A stretch of DNA of 64,000 bases, from positions 62,001 to 126,000 of the forward strand of contig JAHRAQ010000003.1 of NCBI GenBank assembly GCA_020027205.1, written 5' to 3'. Position numbers and translations under genes: made by a program. This document shows, piece by piece, positions 58,950-64,000 of the stretch (the first letter of the stretch is position 1; each line of letters opens with the position of its first letter). This DNA is from Nitrospirales bacterium (GTDB taxonomy: Bacteria; Nitrospirota; Nitrospiria; Nitrospirales; UBA8639). The notes beneath the pieces were generated by a model. That model was not told the origin of the DNA and searched no databases. It saw only the letters and a list, made by a program, of their open reading frames with translations.

Positions 58950-60032
58950 CTAGACATGCATGGGATACGACCCGAGAATTTTCACAAACAAACACCGGCC
59001 CTTCAATTCCTCCAGTGTTTGCCGGACCCGCGTATCGCGGGCATGGCCTTCGAGATCGACGAAAAAGAGATACTCCCAGGCTTTGCGGCGCGAAGGTCTC
59101 GACTCGATTTTGGTCAGATTGATGCCGTGCGAGGCAAAGGGGCGGAGCAATTCGTACAGCGCGCCGGCCTTGTCCTTCACCGACAGCATGACGGAGGTTT
59201 TGTCCTTGCCCGTGGCTTCCGACGCATGACGGCACAACACCAGAAACCGCGTCACGTTGTGCGGATGATCTTCGATGCGCGAATGCAGAATGTTCAACCC
59301 GTGCAGGCGGGCGGCCAGGTCCGAGGCAATGGCCGCCGCGCCGGACTCCGCGCCGCACCGGGCCGCCGCGTCCGACGTGCTGGACACGTCCGCCACCGGC
59401 ACACCGGGCAGATGCGTATCCAGCCAGTTTCGACACTGCGCCAGGGCGTGCGGATGCGAATACACCGTCGTGACGTCCTCGATGCGCTCACGCGTCGACA
59501 TGAAATGATGGGCCACCTCCTGCATCACCTCCCCGTAGATGAGCAGCGTGGAATCGATAAACATATCCAGCGTATAATTCACGACGCCTTCCGTCGAGTT
59601 TTCCACCGGCACCACTCCGTAAAGCGCGCGCCCGCGTTCCACGGCGTCGAAGACCTCTTTGATGCCGCCGCAGGACACATACTGCGCCGAGGCGCCGAAC
59701 TTTCCCATGGCCGCCACATGGGTGAACGTGGCCGGCGGCCCCAGGTACGCCACCGTTTGCGTACCTTCCAGCGACAGCGACGCGGACATGATTTCCCGAT
59801 ACACCGGACGAATCGCCTCGTTGGGAAACGGCCCGGCGTTTTGCCGCGTCAACCGCTCCACAATGGCCGCCTCGCGCCCCTGGGTGTGCAACAGGCCCTG
59901 CGGGTCGGCCTCCAGTTTCGCCTTCCCAATCGCGATGACGTGCCGCGACCGCTCATTGAGCAACCGCAGGATTTCATCATCCAGCCGGTCGATTTCCTCG
60001 CGCGACTTATCGATGTCGGGTGATTTGGACAT
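58950..60032 (-). CDS. pheA: Bifunctional chorismate mutase/prephenate dehydratase
   Basis: Converts chorismate to prephenate and then to phenylpyruvate. The 360-aa protein has a chorismate mutase domain (REEIDRLDDEILRLLNERSR, about 1-85), a prephenate dehydratase domain (VAYLGPPATFTHVAAMGKFG; VVPVENSTEGVVNYTLDMFI; NVTRFLVLCRHASE, about 90-270) and an ACT domain with the Phe-binding region KIESRPSRRKAWEYLFFVDL. Allosteric feedback by Phe is expected. A diverged copy of its first 29 codons lies at 61103-61228 and a further short match at 60549. Confidence 0.95.
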   Translation of the reverse strand: MSKSPDIDKSREEIDRLDDEILRLLNERSRHVIAIGKAKLEADPQGLLHTQGREAAIVERLTRQNAGPFPNEAIRPVYREIMSASLSLEGTQTVAYLGPPATFTHVAAMGKFGASAQYVSCGGIKEVFDAVERGRALYGVVPVENSTEGVVNYTLDMFIDSTLLIYGEVMQEVAHHFMSTRERIEDVTTVYSHPHALAQCRNWLDTHLPGVPVADVSSTSDAAARCGAESGAAAIASDLAARLHGLNILHSRIEDHPHNVTRFLVLCRHASEATGKDKTSVMLSVKDKAGALYELLRPFASHGINLTKIESRPSRRKAWEYLFFVDLEGHARDTRVRQTLEELKGRCLFVKILGSYPMHV

Positions 60033-60062
60033 GGCGCAAATTTTGTCGTTTTCGTTCAGGAA

Positions 60063-60290
60063 CTAGAGATCATTATACGCCGACACAAATTCCTCATCCG
60101 TGACTATCGCCTGCTTGAGCACGCCGGACAAGGTACCGATTTTAAGTTCATCGTGGTTCGGCACAACACATCCGGTCGGCGGACGCTTCATCACAATATG
60201 GCTGCCCCGTTGCCGCGCAACGGTGAATCCAAGTTTTTCCAGCACACGCACGGCTTGCTTCCCGGAAATGCGCGGCAGTTTAGCCGGCAT
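60063..60290 (-). CDS. hicA: HicA-family mRNA interferase toxin
   Basis: A 75-aa dsRBD-like toxin: MPAKLPRISGKQAVRVLEKL, then GFTVARQRGSHIVMKRPPTG, with the catalytic His in the G-S-H segment, and the tail IGTLSGVLKQAIVTDEEF. HicA cleaves mRNA and is neutralised by HicB. It overlaps hicB by 11 nt. I start at the ATG at 60290; the longer ORF from 60329 is hicB shadow. Here toxin follows antitoxin, an order seen in some hic loci. Confidence 0.9.
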   Translation of the reverse strand: MPAKLPRISGKQAVRVLEKLGFTVARQRGSHIVMKRPPTGCVVPNHDELKIGTLSGVLKQAIVTDEEFVSAYNDL

Positions 60291-60516
60291 GTGTCGTGAC
60301 TTCAAACATCGTGATGACCGGCGCGGCAAACGTTTTGTGCGGAAATTCTTCGAGATACAATGCGGTCGCCTCTTTCAAATTGGCAAGCGCATCGTCAAGC
60401 GATTCGCCCTGTGTGCAGGTGCCGGTTTCCGGATTCATCGCCACAAATCCACCTTCATCGGCGGGTGTTAATACCGCGTGCAATTGCACCGCCGGATTGT
60501 GCATGGAGTGTTGCAT
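60280..60516 (-). CDS. hicB: HicB-family antitoxin
   Basis: A 78-aa protein with the degenerate RNase H-like HicB domain: AVQLHAVLTPADEGGFVAMN, PETGTCTQGESLDDALANLK and EATALYLEEFPH. The C-terminus is short and shows no HTH or RHH DNA-binding domain, so regulation may rely on the toxin complex or be absent. I used the ATG at 60516, preceded by GGGAGG. It precedes hicA and follows the DUF2442 gene by about 30 nt. Confidence 0.9.
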   Translation of the reverse strand: MQHSMHNPAVQLHAVLTPADEGGFVAMNPETGTCTQGESLDDALANLKEATALYLEEFPHKTFAAPVITMFEVTTHAG

Positions 60517-60545
60517 GGTACAAACCTCCCGTGGTGAATGTCGGG

Positions 60546-60797
60546 CTACGTGCCTTCCAACGACAGCGAGGCGGACTCCAGATACAGCGTATCCGGGCAA
60601 ATGTCCTGCTCGTGCGGCCACACCACCGTGCCGTCCGCCACCATCGCCCGGTTGAAATAGTGTTCGTCGCGCAATTCCTGAAACACACCGAACGACAACA
60701 GACCGGAGCAATCATACACACGCTGTTCGGCGTTGGTGAACGTCAGCAGCAGTTTGTAATGTTTCTGCGGCACCACGCTTTTGACTCGAGGGGTCAT
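60546..60797 (-). CDS. DUF2442-domain protein with pheA-derived C-terminus
   Basis: An 83-aa protein with the DUF2442 pattern: VKSVVPQKHYKLLLTFTNAE, RVYDCSGLLSFGVFQELRDE, FNRAMVADGTVVWPHEQDIC, then PDTLYLES. Its final eight residues (ASLSLEGT) are identical to PheA residues 84-91 and are encoded by DNA matching pheA at 23 of 26 bases. The gene thus seems to run into a pheA remnant. It follows the DUF4160 gene at 2 nt; DUF4160-DUF2442 pairs are common and TA-like in arrangement, though their action is not established. Confidence 0.85.
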   Translation of the reverse strand: MTPRVKSVVPQKHYKLLLTFTNAEQRVYDCSGLLSFGVFQELRDEHYFNRAMVADGTVVWPHEQDICPDTLYLESASLSLEGT

Positions 60798-60799
60798 GG

Positions 60800-61099
60800 C
60801 TATTTCAGCGGCTCAATTTTATAGGGTTGTTGACCGGACACGGCAAGTTCCCAGTTTGCCATTAACTCGTCCTTGTGAAGTTCAATCCACGCCTGGAGCA
60901 ATTTCATTTTGGCATGAGGCAAATCGCCGTCCAGCACGCTGCCGTCCTGAATGGAAACCACCGCTTCGTCTTCCTGATACTTGGCATGGATATGCGGCAT
61001 ATGATGCCGCTTGTTGTCCATGAAATACATGTAGACAATGATTCCATAGAACATTGAAATGGTCGGCATGAGTTTCGCCTCAATCGGTGAGGTTTTCAT
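60800..61099 (-). CDS. DUF4160-domain protein
   Basis: A 99-aa protein with the DUF4160 signature: MPTISMFYGIIVYMYFMDNK, RHHMPHIHAKYQEDEAVVSI, DGSVLDGDLPHAKMKLLQAW and IELHKDELMANWELA. The His cluster HHMPHIHAKY is diagnostic. It is followed by the DUF2442 gene; the pair is often found together near TA loci. I used the ATG at 61099; a Met at residue 11 is another possible start. Upstream lies the pheA fragment. Confidence 0.88.
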   Translation of the reverse strand: MKTSPIEAKLMPTISMFYGIIVYMYFMDNKRHHMPHIHAKYQEDEAVVSIQDGSVLDGDLPHAKMKLLQAWIELHKDELMANWELAVSGQQPYKIEPLK

Positions 61100-61102
61100 C
61101 CG

Positions 61103-61228
61103 TCACTCTGTTGCATGCACCACGCCGGTGGACGCGCCATGAGACCGCTCATTGAGCAGCCGCAGGATTTCATCGTCCAGCCGGTCGATTTCCTTGCGCG
61201 ACTTGTCGATGTGCGGTGATTGCGACAT
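61103..61228 (-). pseudogene. Diverged 5' fragment of pheA
   Basis: ATG at 61228 opens a 41-codon frame. Codons 1-29 encode MSQSPHIDKSRKEIDRLDDE ILRLLNERS, matching the start of intact PheA with three residue changes; 78 of 87 bases are identical and most changes are synonymous. After that the frame reads HGASTGVVHATE and stops, 3 nt before the DUF4160 start. It is the left border of the DUF4160/DUF2442 insertion. The coding-type divergence suggests a source in a relative rather than a recent local copy. Confidence 0.85.
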
Positions 61229-61437
61229 GGCTTGCACCCATGGGTTGACAACGCGGGGTTGAGGATACGCAGAAGGGCGGGGCTTTGCAAGAAAGCGGAG
61301 GGTACGGGAGGGTCTTGCTGTGCGAATCTACCGCAGACTCACCCGACCTGTTGCCGCTGTCATTGCCGTCATCCACCACCAGCACCGTCGCCACCAGCAC
61401 CGTCGCCACTGGCACCATCATTCCCCGTCCCCTCATT

Positions 61438-61568
61438 CCGTCATTCCCGACGTCCTTTATCGGGAATCCATCCTGCTGTTGATGTTCTTCTCCATCATTC
61501 CGCGTCGTCGACGCACGATTACGAACACCCGCCCCCGACATTTTTAATCGGGGGGTCGGGAATGACGA
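61438..61568. repeat. Dispersed nested palindromic repeat, cluster 8
   Basis: Forward unit 61438-61473, then CATTCCGCG...TCGGGAATGACG, the latter interrupted by the same CCCCCGA/TCGGGGG hairpin seen at 10447-10473. Upstream in the 440-bp gap a 15-nt tandem repeat (CACCAGCACCGTCGC, about 2.5 copies at 61376-61415) occurs. No gene is seen in the gap. Confidence 0.8.
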
Positions 61569-61668
61569 GGAAGGGCGAGGCGGCGCTTTCCCATCGGATG
61601 CTGATTGTGTTACACCCTTGGCAGGCGTTTGTTTTGGAAAGGCGTGGGGATGACCCCACGAACGCGGC

Positions 61669-64000
61669 ATGACACACCCGCCCCGGCAGGATTCCGCAAA
61701 CAACCACCTCTGTCTGGTCGACGGCTCCAGTTTTTTATTCCGTGCCTTTCATGCGGTGCCGTTGTTGACGCGGGCGGACGGGACGCCGGTGAATGCGGTG
61801 TTGGGGTTCACCAACATGCTGCTCAAGTTGTTGGACGATTTGCATGCCACGCATCTGGCGGTGATTTTCGATTCGGCGCGGCGGTCGTTTCGGAACGAGA
61901 TCGCGCCCGACTACAAAGCCCACCGCCCCGACCCGCCCGATGAATTGGTGCCGCAATTTCCGCTGGTGCGCGACGCCACGCGCGCGTTCCGCGTGGCCTG
62001 TCTGGAACAACCGGGGTTTGAAGCGGACGATCTGATCGCCACCTATGCGCGGCGGGCGCAGGCCGACGGCATGACCGTGACCATTGTGTCGTCGGACAAG
62101 GACATGATGCAGTTGGTGTCCGACGGCATCGGCATGTTCGACGCCATGAAGAATCGGCGCATCGGGCCGGCGGAAGTCGTGGAAAAATTCGGCGTCGGGC
62201 CGGAGAAGGTGGTGGACGTGCAGGCTCTGGCCGGGGATTCCACGGACAACGTGCCGGGCGTTCCCGGCATCGGCGTGAAAACCGCGGCGCAGTTGATTCG
62301 TGACTATGGCAACCTGGACGCTCTGCTCACGCGCGCGGGCGACATCAAACAACAGAAGCGGCGCCGGAGCCTGATCGAGTTTGCCGACCAGGCCCGGCTG
62401 TCGCGGGAACTGGTTCGATTGCGCGACGACGTGCCCACGGAGTTGACCGTGGCCCAGTTGCGGCGTCAACACCCCGACCCGGCGGCCCTGCTCGAGTTCC
62501 TCAACGCGCAAGGTTTCAAATCAATCGCGGCCAAGGTCACGCACCGGCTGACCACCGGCGGCGACCGGCCCGACACCGCCGCCGACCCGATGACCACCAC
62601 GGCCCCACGCACCAGCGCCGCCGCCCCGTCCACCGACACCGCGTCATCCGCCGGCACCGCCGTTGGCCCGTCCGGCGGCGCCGCGCCATCCGCCAGCGCC
62701 GTGTCCGATGCCGGCCCGTACATCGACGCCACCGCCGCCGGCACGCATTATGAACTGGTGCAATCACTCGCGGTGTTGCAGGACTGGGTGACCCGCGCGA
62801 GATATGCCGGCGCCGTCGCCATCGACACCGAAACCACCTCGCTGGATGAACATCGAGCGGAACTGGTCGGCGTCGCCCTGTGCGTGCACCCCGGTCGGGC
62901 CTGCTACATCCCCCTCGCGCACCGCGCGCCCGACACGGCGGCGGAACTGGATTTTTCCGCGCCGTCGTCGGCGGCCGCTCAACGACACGACCCGCCCGAA
63001 CAAATTCCACTCGACGACGCGCTTGCGCTGCTCCGTCCGCTGTTCGCCGATCCTTCGGTGCTGAAGATCGGCCAGAATCTGAAATACGACATGGCGGTGC
63101 TGCGTCGACACGACGTCGTCATCTCGCCGGTGGACGACACCATGTTGATGTCCTACGTCCTGGACGGCGGCCGGCACGGGCACGGCATGGACGAATTGGC
63201 CGAGCGTCATCTGGAACGCCGGACGATCACGTTCAAGGACGTGGCCGGCACGGGCAAATCCCAACTCACCTTCGACCGGGTTCCGCTGGAGAAAGCCCTG
63301 ACGTATGCCGCCGAGGACGCCGATGTCACATGCCGGCTGCACCGGGTGCTGAAACCCCGCCTGCTGGCCGAACGCATGATGACGCCGTATGAAACGCTGG
63401 AGCGGCCGCTCATGGCCGTGCTGGTGGACATGGAAACCGAAGGCATCACCGTCGATCGCGCGAAACTGGAGGCGTTGAGCCGGGACTTCGAAGAACGCCG
63501 GCGCGAGTTGGAGCACACCATTCACCGGCAGGCCGGTCACGAATTCAACATCGGATCGCCCAAACAACTCGGCGAGGTTCTGTTCGACGAACTGAAACTG
63601 GAGGGCGGACAGAAAGGCAAGTCCGGCGCCTACGCCACGGGGGCCGACGTGTTGGAATCGCTGGCCGCCGACGGCCACGACCTGCCGGCCAGGGTGCTGG
63701 AATGGCGGCAACTCGACAAATTAAAAAGCACGTACGCCGACGCGCTGGTCGAACAGATCAACCCGCGCACGGGGCGCGTGCATACGTCCTTTGCCATGGC
63801 CGCCGCCTCGACTGGCCGCCTGTCTTCGATGCATCCCAATCTGCAAAACATTCCCGTCCGCACCGACGACGGTCGAAAAATTCGCCGGGCCTTCGTGGCC
63901 GGGCCGGGGCGTGTGCTGCTGTCGCTGGATTATTCCCAAATCGAACTCCGCATCCTTGCGCACATGGCCGACATCGCCGTCCTGAAACAGGCGTTCCGCG
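61669..64000 (+). CDS. polA: DNA polymerase I, N-terminal part (runs off right edge)
   Basis: 777 codons are visible. The 5'-nuclease domain has LCLVDGSSFLFRAFHA, AVIFDSARRSFRNEI, YKAHRP, GFEADDLIAT, IVSSDKDMMQLV and GDSTDNVPGVPGIGVKTAAQL. A low-complexity Ala/Ser/Thr/Pro linker (about 305-355) is longer than in typical enzymes. The 3'-5' proofreading domain keeps AIDTETTSLDEH (D-x-E) and YAAEDADVTCRL, so proofreading is expected. The polymerase domain begins with STGRLSSMHPNLQNIPVR and LDYSQIELRILAH (motif A). The start ATG at 61669 lacks a strong ribosome site. Confidence 0.95.
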   Translation, partial: MTHPPRQDSANNHLCLVDGSSFLFRAFHAVPLLTRADGTPVNAVLGFTNMLLKLLDDLHATHLAVIFDSARRSFRNEIAPDYKAHRPDPPDELVPQFPLVRDATRAFRVACLEQPGFEADDLIATYARRAQADGMTVTIVSSDKDMMQLVSDGIGMFDAMKNRRIGPAEVVEKFGVGPEKVVDVQALAGDSTDNVPGVPGIGVKTAAQLIRDYGNLDALLTRAGDIKQQKRRRSLIEFADQARLSRELVRLRDDVPTELTVAQLRRQHPDPAALLEFLNAQGFKSIAAKVTHRLTTGGDRPDTAADPMTTTAPRTSAAAPSTDTASSAGTAVGPSGGAAPSASAVSDAGPYIDATAAGTHYELVQSLAVLQDWVTRARYAGAVAIDTETTSLDEHRAELVGVALCVHPGRACYIPLAHRAPDTAAELDFSAPSSAAAQRHDPPEQIPLDDALALLRPLFADPSVLKIGQNLKYDMAVLRRHDVVISPVDDTMLMSYVLDGGRHGHGMDELAERHLERRTITFKDVAGTGKSQLTFDRVPLEKALTYAAEDADVTCRLHRVLKPRLLAERMMTPYETLERPLMAVLVDMETEGITVDRAKLEALSRDFEERRRELEHTIHRQAGHEFNIGSPKQLGEVLFDELKLEGGQKGKSGAYATGADVLESLAADGHDLPARVLEWRQLDKLKSTYADALVEQINPRTGRVHTSFAMAAASTGRLSSMHPNLQNIPVRTDDGRKIRRAFVAGPGRVLLSLDYSQIELRILAHMADIAVLKQAFR

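Overview
The window is GC-rich bacterial chromosome with a Gram-negative flavour: lipoprotein-type signal peptides, gmhA, IHF/HU, SppA, and a long aromatic amino acid/rpsA operon. No rRNA or marker gene fixes the phylum. The operon order pheA-hisC-aroF-tyrA-aroA-cmk-plsC-rpsA-sppA-IHF/HU, the PCP-reductase-domain protein and the dispersed 'GTCATTCCCGAC...' repeats recall deltaproteobacterial-grade or Nitrospirota/Nitrospinota-like lineages, but this is inference. Two core enzymes look archaeal: PheS/PheT are of the archaeal/eukaryotic architecture, and PurM is closer to archaeal PurM than to the usual bacterial form.

Layout. 1-1521: hemL (partial), a small acidic ORF and a SpoU-type RNA methyltransferase, all on minus. 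1606-4504: an AT-richer accessory patch (HNH endonuclease, RelE-like toxin with an Xre-Panacea antitoxin, NYN nuclease), followed by purM and tRNA-Gln. 6035-12759: a methyltransferase, apaH with a large sensor histidine kinase, then a DHS-like protein with gmhA and a zinc-ribbon membrane protein. 12783-25057: a 12-kb defence island on plus, a type I restriction-modification operon (hsdM, hsdS, hsdR) that also carries a SIR2-HerA pair and four small or unknown genes, nearly all with overlapping or closely spaced ends. Its last gene overlaps gpsA by 4 nt.

25054-34571: gpsA, larB, larC, pdxA, rpe, pheS, pheT. 34867-37772: a RelE-type TA pair, a BNR propeller lipoprotein and an AttH/CrtC-like protein. 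38322-41879: a LON-domain protein and an ABC-2 export operon containing a duplicated segment. 41899-47644: secreted, HNH, YugP-like, BASS-family, TPR and RNase H genes with tRNA-Val. 47714-61228: two small membrane proteins of unknown function, then the long minus-strand operon running from pheA to the PCP-reductase-domain gene, with hicBA and a DUF4160/DUF2442 pair placed upstream of pheA. 61669-end: polA (partial).

The most unusual recurring feature is that small accessory cassettes sit next to short, diverged copies of the adjacent host gene (purM, an ABC permease, pheA). These copies differ from the intact gene mostly at synonymous positions, so they look like scars of recombination with DNA of a relative. 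Intergenic regions are filled by nested palindromic repeat units in at least eight clusters, some interrupted by still smaller hairpins. A nine-G tract breaks a methyltransferase gene inside the aromatic operon.
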